The position numbers were made by a program, and so were the translations under genes. The notes under the pieces were generated by a model. It saw nothing but the letters and a program-made list of their open reading frames with translations. It did not search any database and had not been told where the DNA came from. A stretch of DNA of 64,000 nucleotides. It comes from Xanthomonas hortorum pv. cynarae (GTDB lineage Bacteria > Pseudomonadota > Gammaproteobacteria > Xanthomonadales > Xanthomonadaceae). The stretch spans positions 124,001 through 188,000 of the forward strand of contig NZ_MDFM01000002.1 in the NCBI RefSeq assembly GCF_002939985.1, given 5' to 3'. Each line of letters begins with the position of its first letter. Within the stretch, counting starts at the first letter, position 1. Positions 1 to 10,148 of the stretch are shown here, piece after piece.

Positions 1-145
1 AGATCATTGCCGATCATCGTGGAGACAGGTGCCCACGTCGGTTTCTTCCCCGTATCGCCCGAACAGTTGCCAGTGTTGCCACGCGTAGACGTAAGGCTGG
101 GCAGGCGGGGGAGCTCTCGACCCTTTAGCCTAACGGAGTTCACCC

Positions 146-1084
146 ATGAACGGCATCGGGATTGATGTGTGCAAGGCCATGTTGGATGTGGCCGTCCATC
201 GCGGCCCTTTCGAGCGGTTTCACAACACACCCGCGGGCCATCGCAAGCTGCTGTCCTGGCTGGCGACGCAGCAGGCTGGCCAGGTTGTCCTGGAGGCCTC
301 TGGCGGTTACGAACAGCAGATACTGGATGCCCTGTTCGACGCCGGTCACCAAGTCGTGCGGGCCGATGCGCGCCGCTGCCAGGCCTTCGCTGCTGCCACC
401 GGTTTGCCGGCAAAAACAGATCGCCTGGATGCGACCAATCTGGCCTGCATGGCGGCCACCCTTGAGCTGCGTGCCTATCAGCCGATGGAGCCTTGGCGGC
501 GAAAGCTGCGCGAGTTCGTGCGTGCGCGACAGCAGCTTGTGGAGCTGGCAACAAGCGCGCAAAACCAGTTGGAACAGGGGACGGACACCAGCTTACGCCG
601 CCTGCTGCAGGCCAATATCACGCAGATGAAAAAGCACTGCGTGCGACTGGAAAAACACATCGCCGAACAGGTCCGCCAGCAACCGCAGTTGGAAGCGATG
701 CGTTCGTTTAAAGGCGTCGGAGCGATCCTGCAAGCGGTGATCGCCAGTTATCTGCCGGAGCTGGGCACCCTTGATGGCAAGGCCATTGCCAAGCTGGTCG
801 GCGTCGCTCCCATCGCCCACGATAGCGGCACCACGCGCGGCATCCGCAGGATCGGCGGCGGGCGGATCGAGGTGCGCAACGTGCTGTACATGGCCTGCCT
901 GTCGGCCATCCAGCACGAGCCCCGGATCCGGGAGTTTTATCGGTCGCTGCGGGCACGCGGAAAGCCCGGCAAGGTCGCCGTCGTGGCGGCGATGCGCAAG
1001 ATGCTGGTCATCCTCAACGCCCGCGCCAGAGATGCGCTAGCCGGACAGGCCCAAGCCGGAGAGGCCCAAGCCATCCCGACCTGA
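146..1084 (+). mobile_element. IS110-family transposase
   Basis: This is a 312-residue transposase of the IS110/IS1111 family, whose DEDD recombinases move the element as a circular intermediate. The N-terminal RuvC-like domain shows D7 (GIDVCK), E50 (VVLEASGGYE) and the TDRLDA block with D92 and D95. The middle is coiled-coil-like. The C-terminal transposase_20 domain carries the HDSGTTRGIRRIGGGR block, with S227 as the likely catalytic serine. The length is normal and the frame is intact, so the gene looks functional. The start ATG has a weak upstream GGAG. IS110 elements lack terminal inverted repeats, so I cannot place the ends; the left end may lie outside the window. Flanking non-coding sequence (about 1-145 and 1085-1180) probably belongs to the element. 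Confidence 0.93.
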
Positions 1085-1390
1085 GTGTCAATGCGCTCGA
1101 TGGGGCCATGGCTGCCGACAGGCGGCCAGCACCACCGTGCCCGGCTTGCGGAGCGGCAGAGCCACTCCAACAACACAGTTGCTCCACGGACGGATTTACG
1201 GCGTGTCCCGCGAGCGGTGAGGGCACCGCGCACTCGACCAACTAGGCTGTTGGCCCAAGCATTCGACTGCATTTAAACGCCGCGACGACTTGAAATCTCG
1301 GCGGCCAACACGTTGCCGCCATCGATACAGCCTTCAAGAGGTTTTGTCAGCCGCTCTCGATTGCGGATTTTTTGCAGCTGTATGGTGCGA
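1085..1390. other. Non-coding region after the IS110 gene, with repeat fragment
   Basis: About 300 bases hold no convincing gene. Positions 1187-1250 carry a short copy of the dispersed repeat seen at 7171-7217 and 16980-17026, with the shared core CGGCGTGTCCCGCGAGCGG followed by GAGGGCACCGCGC. Near 1335-1355, the complement of GAGAGCGGCTGACAAAAC is also found in forward form at about 6879-6896, beside the 6.9-kb repeat copy. The part nearest the transposase may be the right end of the insertion sequence. Confidence 0.6.
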
Positions 1391-3117
<1,727 letters not shown>

Positions 3118-3174
3118 GAGTAAATGCTGTGCCGTGAAGTGAGGCGCCGCCACGTCAGAGTGGCGGCGGGGCGA

Positions 3175-3447
3175 TCAACGCTTGCTGCCGCTGAACAGGC
3201 GCAGCAGTGCCAGGATCGCGATCGCACCCAGCAATGCACCGAGAAAGCCGGCCGGTTCGCCGGCGTGGTACCACCCCATGTAGCGCCCAAACCAGCTGGC
3301 GACCACCGCACCGGCAATACCCAGCACGATGGTCAGCAGGCAACCCAGGCGCTGCGTGCCCGGTGTAATGAAACGGGCCAGCAGCCCGACCACGAAACCG
3401 ACCAGAATGATGTAAAGCCAGCTGTCGCTACCGAAGAGATTGTTCAT
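3175..3447 (-). CDS. GlsB/YeaQ/YmgE family membrane protein
   Basis: This small integral membrane protein of about 90 residues belongs to the transglycosylase-associated (GlsB/YeaQ/YmgE) family, often linked to stress responses; its molecular function is unknown. It has three hydrophobic segments (about 8-26, 33-50 and 65-85) and Gly-rich helices. The LARFITPG motif after the first helix and the loop before the third (GWYHAGEPAGFLGALLGA) are characteristic. I use ATG 3447; a GTG three codons upstream is an alternative. It lies 57 bases upstream of amgK in the same direction but is probably separate. Confidence 0.8.
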   Translation of the reverse strand: MNNLFGSDSWLYIILVGFVVGLLARFITPGTQRLGCLLTIVLGIAGAVVASWFGRYMGWYHAGEPAGFLGALLGAIAILALLRLFSGSKR

Positions 3448-3504
3448 TGCAGGCACTGAGGTAAGTGGGATCGGCAGACTAGCACTTCACTAAGCGCAAG
3501 CTCC

Positions 3505-3545
3505 AAGCCCCTCTCCAATGGGGAGAGGGGTTGGGGTGAGGGTAC
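3505..3545. repeat. Xanthomonad palindromic repeat, single unit
   Basis: The inverted repeat CCCCTCTCC / GGAGAGGGG is followed by TTGGGGTGAGGGT. It matches the left arms of the paired units at 18141-18273 and 21668-21802, so this is a solitary half of the same element. It lies between the YeaQ-like gene and the M20 peptidase gene. The rest of 3457-3676 shows nothing else recognisable. Confidence 0.7.
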
Positions 3546-3676
3546 ACAGCAAGGCGATGCGTAAAAACCACAGAGCCAAACCACCTACGCACCTGCTCGC
3601 GAACCCTCACTCAGTGCGATCTAGCACTTCCATTAGCCAATGCACGCGAATGGCATGTATCGGTTAAACCGCCAAC

Positions 3677-5170
3677 TCAGCAGCAGCCATGCCCGCCGTG
3701 ACGGGTGCCGCTGTCGGCCGCCACCGGTGAGCCGCTGGCCTCGCCACGCAGGCAGGCGGCGTGATGCTCGGCAATCACCTTGGCCACGCAGGCGGTCACG
3801 CGCTTGACCATCGGAATGTGCAGGAACTCATTCGGGCCATGTGCGTTGGAATGCGGGCCGAGCACGCCGGTGATCATGAACTGCGCGCCGGGGAACTTCT
3901 CGCCCAGCATGCCCATGAACGGGATCGAGCCGCCTTCGCCCATGTACATCGCCGGCTTGTCGAAGAACGCCAGGCTGGCGTCGTCGATGGCTTTTTCCAG
4001 CCACGGCGCCATCTCGGGCGCATTCCAGCCGGACGATGCTTTTTCCAGTTCCAGGGTCACCTGCGCGCCGTTGGGCGGGTCGCGCAGCAGCGCTTCCTTG
4101 AGCAGTTCGCCACAGGTTTTGCCGTCGGCAGTCGGCGGCAGACGCAGCGACAGCTTCACTGCGGTTTGTGGGCGCAACACATTGCCAGCCGAAGCCAGCG
4201 GCGGCATGCCATCCACACCGGTGATCGACAGCGCAGGGCGCCAGGTGCGATTCAACACCAGCTCGGTGAGGTCGTCATGCATCGGCACCAGGCCCTCGAC
4301 CATCGGGAATTTGTCGAAGATGGCGGTATCCAGTGTCGCCGCCGCGGCCTTGGCCTGGGTCAGTCGCTCTGCCGGCACCTCCACATGCAGGCCTTCCAGC
4401 AGGATGCGGCCGCTGGCTTCGTCCTCGATGCGCGAGAGCAACTGGCGCAGCAAGCGGAAGCTGGACGGCACCACGCCGGAGGCATCGCCCGAGTGCACGC
4501 CTTCCTCCAGTACTTTCACGCTCAGGTTGCCGCCGGTCAGCCCGCGCAGCGAGGTGGTGCACCACAGCTGCTCATAGTTGCCGCAGCCCGAATCCAGGCA
4601 CACCACCAGTGACGGCTTGCCGATGCGCTCGGCAAGGTGGTCCACGAAGGCCGGCAGATCGTAGCTGCCGGATTCCTCGCAGGCTTCGATCAGCACCACG
4701 CAGCGCGCATGCGGCAGGCCCTGAGTGCGCAGCGCCAGCACCGCCGCCAGCGAACCGAAGATCGCGTAGCCATCATCGGCGCCACCGCGCCCGTACAGCT
4801 TGTCGTCGCGCAGCACCGGCTTCCACGGGCCGAGGTCGGCGTCCCAGCCGGTCATTTCTGGCTGCTTGTCCAGGTGGCCGTACAGCAGCACGGTGTCGTC
4901 GCCGGATTCGGCGCCGGTGGCCGGAATTTCGATGAAGATCAACGGCGTGCGGCCTTCCAGGCGCACCACCTCGACCTGCATGCCTTCGATCGCCTGCGCC
5001 CGCGCCCAGGTTTCCATCAAGGTGACCGCCTGCTCCATGTAACCGTGCGCGACCCAATCGGAGTCGAACATCGGCGACTTGTTGGGAATGCGGATGTAAT
5101 CGACCAATTGCGGGACGATTTCGCGATCCCACGTGTCGCTGATGAATTGGTCGATCTTGGCGCTGTCCAT
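3677..5170 (-). CDS. M20 family dipeptidase
   Basis: This 497-residue cytoplasmic metallopeptidase of the M20 (ArgE/DapE/CNDP) family should hydrolyse dipeptides or small N-acyl amino acids with a di-zinc centre. The residues visible are YGHLDKQPE (H99 and D101), GGADDG (bridging D132) and IEACEESGS (catalytic E165, ligand E166). A lid domain follows. GEGGSIPFMGMLGE and GPHSNAHGPNEFLHI near the C-terminus supply the last histidine ligand and substrate contacts. I start at ATG 5170, which has GGAG upstream; ten further in-frame codons look spurious. The C-terminus ends in the unusual His/Cys-rich tail HGGHGCC. The substrate is unknown; its length resembles the carnosinase-like branch. Confidence 0.85.
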   Translation of the reverse strand: MDSAKIDQFISDTWDREIVPQLVDYIRIPNKSPMFDSDWVAHGYMEQAVTLMETWARAQAIEGMQVEVVRLEGRTPLIFIEIPATGAESGDDTVLLYGHLDKQPEMTGWDADLGPWKPVLRDDKLYGRGGADDGYAIFGSLAAVLALRTQGLPHARCVVLIEACEESGSYDLPAFVDHLAERIGKPSLVVCLDSGCGNYEQLWCTTSLRGLTGGNLSVKVLEEGVHSGDASGVVPSSFRLLRQLLSRIEDEASGRILLEGLHVEVPAERLTQAKAAAATLDTAIFDKFPMVEGLVPMHDDLTELVLNRTWRPALSITGVDGMPPLASAGNVLRPQTAVKLSLRLPPTADGKTCGELLKEALLRDPPNGAQVTLELEKASSGWNAPEMAPWLEKAIDDASLAFFDKPAMYMGEGGSIPFMGMLGEKFPGAQFMITGVLGPHSNAHGPNEFLHIPMVKRVTACVAKVIAEHHAACLRGEASGSPVAADSGTRHGGHGCC

Positions 5171-5391
5171 GAAGGCTCCGAATGCGTGAAGTAACGGCAC
5201 ATTCTACGCCGGGGCCTGCTGGCCGCCTTTGCGAGGGGAGGGGGTAGGTATTTCCCTACAAGGCGGCGCGCAGTTCACCTGCTGTGTGAAAAGTTCGTTG
5301 GCGATAGGATTGCTGCATGTGGCGCGGGACACTGGCTCCGCCGGCAGGAATGCTGGCTAGGACCATCACCCAAGCCACAAGGAGCGTTGCA

Positions 5392-5724
5392 ATGAAGTCA
5401 TTTACCGTAGTCCTGAAGTCCCTGCTACTGGCGTTGCTGTTGTCCTCGAATGCGTATGCACTCGACAAGGTCGATATCAACACCGCGTCTGCTGAGGAAT
5501 TGGACAAGGTGCTGACGAATGTCGGGCGATCAAAAGCCGAGGCAATCGTCGAGCACCGTCAGGCAAACGGTCCCTTCAAAAGTGCCGAGGAACTGGCACT
5601 GGTCAAGGGCATCGGACTCAAGACGGTCGAACGGAATCGAGACCTGATCGAAGTAGGAGCCACGATGGCTCCCGCCAAGAAGGCTGCCAAGGGGGCGGCG
5701 GTGAAACCGGTGGGACGGCGTTAA
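5392..5724 (+). CDS. ComEA-like helix-hairpin-helix secreted protein
   Basis: This 110-residue protein has a cleavable signal peptide (about residues 1-23, ending NAYA) followed by one ComEA domain with two helix-hairpin-helix motifs (VDINTASAEELDKVL and LVKGIGLKTVERNRDLI). Proteins of this type bind DNA in the periplasm and serve as the DNA receptor in natural transformation, although short ComEA-like proteins in proteobacteria often lack proof of that role. A basic Ala/Lys tail (APAKKAAKGAAVKP) may add DNA affinity. The start has AAGGAG nine bases upstream. It stands alone and is followed by a clear terminator. Confidence 0.85.
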   Translation: MKSFTVVLKSLLLALLLSSNAYALDKVDINTASAEELDKVLTNVGRSKAEAIVEHRQANGPFKSAEELALVKGIGLKTVERNRDLIEVGATMAPAKKAAKGAAVKPVGRR

Positions 5725-5826
5725 GGGGAAGGGATCCGAGATACGGTTCGACGCGAGGATGCGTGGCCGCAACCTAACTGGACAGGATGTCTGGGGGATG
5801 GCTGGAAGCCGACAAGGACGTGGAAT

Positions 5827-5865
5827 CGCCCGGTGTTGCACTTGGATGTGCAGCCGGGCGTTTTT
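5827..5865 (+). terminator. Intrinsic terminator downstream of the ComEA-like gene
   Basis: The stem CGCCCGG (5827-5833) pairs with CCGGGCG (5854-5860). An inner TGCAC/GTGCA stem sits inside the loop, and TTTTT follows at 5861-5865. It lies about 100 bases after the stop codon. The remaining bases to 6082 show no gene; CACAAT at about 6071 may be the -10 of the next gene. Confidence 0.8.
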
Positions 5866-6082
5866 CGTTTTGGGGTCGCATGAGTTGCGAGCGTACACAT
5901 GCGTAGATGGCTGCAGGGAAGTGGCGGTTGCAGCATGCGGCGCCAGTCAGGGCATGAAGCGTAAGTCACAGCATCTAGCGTGAGGTATAGGTCGCTGTGC
6001 GGGTACCGCTCATGCGCATACCGCAGCGGCACGTTGGTCACACATGACGGCCTCAGCGCAACGCTTGGGGCACAATGCGCCA

Positions 6083-6823
6083 ATGCAGCTGACAGACCTG
6101 AGCAGCCGGGTGATTCCGGCCACCGACTACCGGCGCGAGCGATGGCGCAATCAATTGGGCTGGACGCGCGAGATCCTGCGCCTTGGCGATGCCGATGCGT
6201 GGTCGCTGCGCTTGTCGATCGCCGAGATCGAGCAGGATGCGGCGTTTTCTGCTTTCCCAGGCATCGATCGCGAACTGGTGTTGTTGCATGGCAATGGCAT
6301 GCGGCTACGGTTTGGCGATGGTGCGAGTGTCACCTGCACTGGCAGTAGCAACAGTAGTAGTGGCAGTGGCAATGAAAGCGATGGCGGCAGTAGCAACGAC
6401 GGCAGCGGCGCGGCCCGCGGCGGCCATGATGTAGGCGCCGACGGCGGCACCGATGCTCCCGGCAGCAGTGATCGCAGCTGCGACTTGCTGCCGCCTTACC
6501 AACGCGTCCGATTCGCTGGCGAAGAAGCGGTCAGCGCAACGCTGCTCGACGGGCCGACCCAGGATTTCAACCTGATGTGGCGGCGCGATGTGCTGAAGGC
6601 TGAGCTGCTGCATCGTCCGCTGGTCGGCACCATGCTGTTCTTTGCAGATCCGGGCAGTGCCTGGGCGCTGCATTTGCTCGCCGGTCAGGCCAGTTTTGGG
6701 CGCGATAGCGGCTTGCCACCTTTGGTGGCCGGAGACACTGCTTGGCTCAGTGCCTCCTCGCGCACCCGCTATGTGCTCGATGGCGGTGGTGAGTTGCTGG
6801 CGATCCGGGTGAGTCCGGTTTAG
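6083..6823 (+). CDS. HutD/Ves family protein with low-complexity insert
   Basis: This 246-residue protein of the HutD/Ves cupin-like family is of uncertain biochemical role; HutD is linked to histidine utilisation in Pseudomonas, but no hut genes lie nearby. The family features are clear: the N-terminal RRERWRNQLGWTREIL, the SLRLSIAEIEQDAAFSAFPG strand region, the RELVLLHGNGMRL turn and a C-terminal GDTAW strand. Between residues about 86 and 132 a Gly/Ser/Asn/Asp-rich stretch interrupts the cupin core where relatives have a short loop, encoded by degenerate AGC/AGT/GGC triplets. Removing it restores the usual length near 200. The start ATG 6083 may lie very near a promoter. Confidence 0.82.
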   Translation: MQLTDLSSRVIPATDYRRERWRNQLGWTREILRLGDADAWSLRLSIAEIEQDAAFSAFPGIDRELVLLHGNGMRLRFGDGASVTCTGSSNSSSGSGNESDGGSSNDGSGAARGGHDVGADGGTDAPGSSDRSCDLLPPYQRVRFAGEEAVSATLLDGPTQDFNLMWRRDVLKAELLHRPLVGTMLFFADPGSAWALHLLAGQASFGRDSGLPPLVAGDTAWLSASSRTRYVLDGGGELLAIRVSPV

Positions 6824-6940
6824 TTGTCGGTCGTGCGTGCGATCACGCAGTGTCCGTGTATTGGTCGAGTTCTGGTTTGAGAGCGGCTGACAAAACTACT
6901 TCAGGCCGGTCTATTGCAGAGCCGCTGATTTGCCGCTTAG

Positions 6941-7217
6941 CTGAAGGGCCCTTGCCGGCCCACCCTCGCGGGACACGCCGCAAGTACGTCCGTGTAGGCG
7001 CTTACGCGGCATCCATGCCGCGTAAGGTCCCGCGACGGTGGGCGGGCAAGGACCAGTCGAGTTGATCGGTGTGCATAGCTTTCAATAAAACAGTCAGCAG
7101 ACTTTCTGGTGCGGTGTCCTCGCCGATTGCGGGACCGTGTGGCGGCATGGATGCCGCCACCGAGCCCCCAGGGACGGGTTCACGGCGTGTCCCGCGAGCG
7201 GTGAGGGCACCGCGCCC
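6941..7217. repeat. Dispersed 280-bp palindrome-rich repeat, left copy
   Basis: About 277 bases are nearly identical to 16751-17026 in the same orientation. The element contains a long inverted repeat (CCTTGCCGGCCCACC... against ...GGTGGGCGGGCAAGG), an inner palindrome TTACGCGGCAT/ATGCCGCGTAA, a second hairpin around GGCGGCATGGATGCCGCC, and the core CGGCGTGTCCCGCGAGCGG. The whole 6824-7361 interval holds no convincing gene. It lies just past the 3' end of the iron operon, while the other copy lies upstream of it. Confidence 0.85.
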
Positions 7218-7361
7218 TCGACCGACCAGACTTTGACGTTTTGGTAGCCGCTTTAGAGTCAACCAACGCTACCCGCGGTTCCGGGCAGCATTCATTCTGG
7301 ACATCTAGGACATCGACGGATACTCCGTTGGTGGCCGTTCGTCAGGTCGCGTTAGCCACCT

Positions 7362-9110
7362 TCAATACACGTCGCGGCGATAGCGCCCTTTGCGCAGCAG
7401 GTCTTGTCTGACATCGGTGCCGAGGATTGACTCAAGCGTCTGATCGACTTCGGGTGCCATGCCGCGCAGGCTGCCGCAGACGTAGATGCAGGCGCCTTGA
7501 TCGACCCACAGACGTAGGTGGTCGGCGGAAGCGGCCAGTGCGTGTTGTACGTAGCGCACTGACTGTTGTTGATCGCGCGAGTACGCCAGATCCAGACGTT
7601 CGAGCCAGCCATCGCGTTGCCACTGCTGCAGCTCGTCGGCATAGAGCGCGTCGTGGGCGGCATTGCGTTCGCCGAACAGCAGCCAGTTGCGACGCGCGCC
7701 GGCTGCGATACGGGCACGTAGATGCGCGCGCAGTCCGGCGATGCCGGTGCCGTTGCCGATCAGCAGCATTGGTTGCTCGGGTGCAGGTGGGTGGAAGCCG
7801 GAGTTGCTGCGCAGGCGCAGCGCGATGGGCGCGCCGATCGGTGCATGGATGCAGAGCCAACCACTACCCAGACCCAGGCTGCCGTCGGCGTGCCGGTGCT
7901 CACGCACCAGCAGTTCGACGTGGCCTTCTTCGGGAATGGATGCGAGCGAATAGTCGCGATGGGGCAGGGCGGCAAGGCGGCGCACCAATGCATCTGCGTG
8001 TAGCAATGAAGTTGTGCCTGTAGCTGTACCTGTATCAGTGGCTGTGTCTGTGTCAGTACCTGGGCCGATTTTGACTTTGGCATCGGCATTGGTGCCAGCA
8101 CCAGCACCAGCACTTGGGCCGGGGCCGGCAATGGCACCCACATCGACATCGACATCGACATCGACGGGAAGTTGCGCGCCGCTTAGCCATTCGCGCAGCG
8201 TGCGTCCGTCGATGCGCTGGGCGCCATCGCGCTGGTTGCGTTGCAGCCAGGACTCCACCGCATTCGGTGCGTTGTGCGGAACGATCTCCGCAATATCGCC
8301 TGCGCTCCATTTCGGTAACGGTCCATCGCTGGGCGTCAAACGCAGTCGGTAAATCGGTGCGCCCGCACTGCCTGGATTGACGTGGACACGCTCGCGTAGC
8401 TGCCAGGCGGTGTAGGCCGGCCGGCTCCAGTCGGGTTGTGTCACAAGTGCTGGCGTCAGCTCTGCCAGACGCCGTTGCCATTGCTGCATGGCGCGCGGGT
8501 CGGCGTTGTCGACCTCGATGCGTTCGAACAAACGGGTGGCGCCGCGTGCCTGCAGGCGATCGTCGATGCGTCGGCCAAATGCGCAGAATTGGGCGTAGCC
8601 ACGGTCGCCCAACGCCAGCACGGCGTACTGCACGGCCGTCAGATCCTGCGCATCACCGGCCAGCCAATCGCGCTCGGCTGCTTGCGCATGATCGGGTGCA
8701 TCGCCTTCGCCGGTGGTGCTGACGATGCACAGCAGCCGCGGCACACGTGTGAGTTGATCGACATCGACGGCGTCCAGTGGCAGTGCGTACGCACCCACGC
8801 CTGCCGACTGCAGCGCGGCGACGCTGCGTTCGGCCAGTTCACGCGCAAATCCGGTCTGGCTTGCCCAGACGATCAGCACGCCGCTGGCGTCTGCGCGCTG
8901 TGCGCCCACGCGCCGGCGTGCACGCAACAGCACGACCGTGCACATGCCCAGGTAGAGCGTCAGCCCAAGACCTGCCAACTGCCAGCGATGCGGTGTTGGT
9001 GCGCTCCACCATGCACCAGCATGCAAGCAGCCCAGCCAGCCGACGATGGCTGCAAGGGCAAGCAGAACCAGCCCGTTGCCAAGCCATACGCGGAGGTTGG
9101 TGGCGGTCAT
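7362..9110 (-). CDS. Membrane-anchored flavodoxin/FAD/NADPH reductase
   Basis: This 582-residue reductase resembles sulfite reductase flavoprotein alpha or cytochrome P450 reductase, with an N-terminal membrane anchor. Two transmembrane segments (about 12-30 and 44-62) precede a flavodoxin domain (WASQTGFARELAERS, STTGEGDAPDHA, LALGDRGYAQFCAFGRRID). The FAD region has RDYSLASIPEEG and the NADPH-binding end has GNGTGIAGLRAHL and YVCGSLRGMAPEV. It should pass electrons from NADPH via FAD and FMN, here probably to the PepSY/periplasmic partners for iron release. It starts at ATG 9110, overlapping the apbE stop by four bases; longer in-frame extensions lie inside apbE. An Asp/Val/Thr/Gly-rich repeat insert encoded at about 7993-8172 interrupts the FAD domain. 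Confidence 0.85.
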   Translation of the reverse strand: MTATNLRVWLGNGLVLLALAAIVGWLGCLHAGAWWSAPTPHRWQLAGLGLTLYLGMCTVVLLRARRRVGAQRADASGVLIVWASQTGFARELAERSVAALQSAGVGAYALPLDAVDVDQLTRVPRLLCIVSTTGEGDAPDHAQAAERDWLAGDAQDLTAVQYAVLALGDRGYAQFCAFGRRIDDRLQARGATRLFERIEVDNADPRAMQQWQRRLAELTPALVTQPDWSRPAYTAWQLRERVHVNPGSAGAPIYRLRLTPSDGPLPKWSAGDIAEIVPHNAPNAVESWLQRNQRDGAQRIDGRTLREWLSGAQLPVDVDVDVDVGAIAGPGPSAGAGAGTNADAKVKIGPGTDTDTATDTGTATGTTSLLHADALVRRLAALPHRDYSLASIPEEGHVELLVREHRHADGSLGLGSGWLCIHAPIGAPIALRLRSNSGFHPPAPEQPMLLIGNGTGIAGLRAHLRARIAAGARRNWLLFGERNAAHDALYADELQQWQRDGWLERLDLAYSRDQQQSVRYVQHALAASADHLRLWVDQGACIYVCGSLRGMAPEVDQTLESILGTDVRQDLLRKGRYRRDVY

Positions 9111-10081
9111 GACGCAGCCAACTGTTGCTCGAAGGCCGGACTCATGGATTCGAGCAATACGCCGTCCTTGCGCGTCAAAAACCTTACTGCCAGCGCTGCA
9201 GTGCGCGCGTAGGCAAGACCGGCATCGGCGCCAAGCACGGTCATCGCAGTGGCCCAGGCATCGGCCTGCATCGCATTGCGTGCCAGCACGGTCACTGCTG
9301 CGGGCGCATGCGGAACGGGCGCACCAGTGCACGGGTCGAAGGTATGCGCATAGCGCGTGCCATCGGCATCGAAGCGGTGCCAACGATCGCCGGACGTTGC
9401 GACCGCCAACCCGTCCAGTGCCAGCACGCGCGCTGGCAATGCAGCACCGGCGTCTTCGTCGGGTGCGGATTCGACCAGCACGCGCCACGCACTGCCATCG
9501 GGCTTGCGTCCATAGCCGAACAGTTCGCCGCCCACTTCGATCAATGCACTGTCGATGTCGGCCCGCAGCAATGCGCGATGCACGCAGTCCACACCGAATC
9601 CCTTTGCAATGCCGGATAGATCCAGCGCCAGTGCGCCGGGCTGCCGCACACGCATGCCATCCAGTTGCACACGTTGCCAGCCGCAGCGTGCGCTGGCCAA
9701 GGCGATCTGATCGGCTGCAGGCACCTGCCGTCGCCCACCCGAGGCACCGAAGCCCCACAGCTCGACCATCGGGCCGACCGTGGGGTCGAAGGCACCATCG
9801 CTGGCTTGTGCGATCTGCAGTGCTGCGCTCAGCACTGCATGAAATTCATCAGGTAGGGTCTGCCACTGACCAGCGGCCGCGCGGTTGTAGCGGCTGATAT
9901 CCGAATCCGCTTCCCAGGTGCTCATCTGCGCGACCACCCGATCGAGCGCGGCCTGGATGCAGGCATGCAACGGGTGCAGGTCGCGCCCGCGCGGCGCGAT
10001 TAGCTTCACGCTCCAGGTGGTGCCCATACTGCGGCCGCCGAGAGTGGCGATGGCGTGGTCGGCGGAAGACGATGCAGGCAT
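9107..10081 (-). CDS. apbE: FAD:protein FMN transferase ApbE
   Basis: This 324-residue ApbE-family flavin transferase attaches FMN from FAD to a threonine or serine of target proteins. Visible family features are GGRSMGTTWSVKL near the N-terminus, MSTWEADSDISRYNR, GAFDPTVGPMVELWGFG, LDLSGIAKGFGVD (Mg/FAD site) and AHTFDPCTGAP. Unlike many ApbE proteins it shows no lipobox or signal peptide, so as read it would act in the cytoplasm. It is coupled to the reductase by the ATGA overlap and lies 67 bases after the DUF4198 gene. Its flavinylation target is not obvious: I see no FMN_bind-type motif among the operon's proteins. Confidence 0.9.
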   Translation of the reverse strand: MPASSSADHAIATLGGRSMGTTWSVKLIAPRGRDLHPLHACIQAALDRVVAQMSTWEADSDISRYNRAAAGQWQTLPDEFHAVLSAALQIAQASDGAFDPTVGPMVELWGFGASGGRRQVPAADQIALASARCGWQRVQLDGMRVRQPGALALDLSGIAKGFGVDCVHRALLRADIDSALIEVGGELFGYGRKPDGSAWRVLVESAPDEDAGAALPARVLALDGLAVATSGDRWHRFDADGTRYAHTFDPCTGAPVPHAPAAVTVLARNAMQADAWATAMTVLGADAGLAYARTAALAVRFLTRKDGVLLESMSPAFEQQLAAS

Positions 10082-10148
10082 GGAGAAATCTTATGAAGGC
10101 AGTGCGGCAGGATGCACGCTGCGTGCAATCCTGCCGCGTGCGTGCGGA

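Noticed and set aside
9108-9758. In-frame 5' extension of the flavoreductase to 9758
   Set aside because: It lies inside apbE in another frame; the start at 9110 gives a membrane anchor and the usual overlap.
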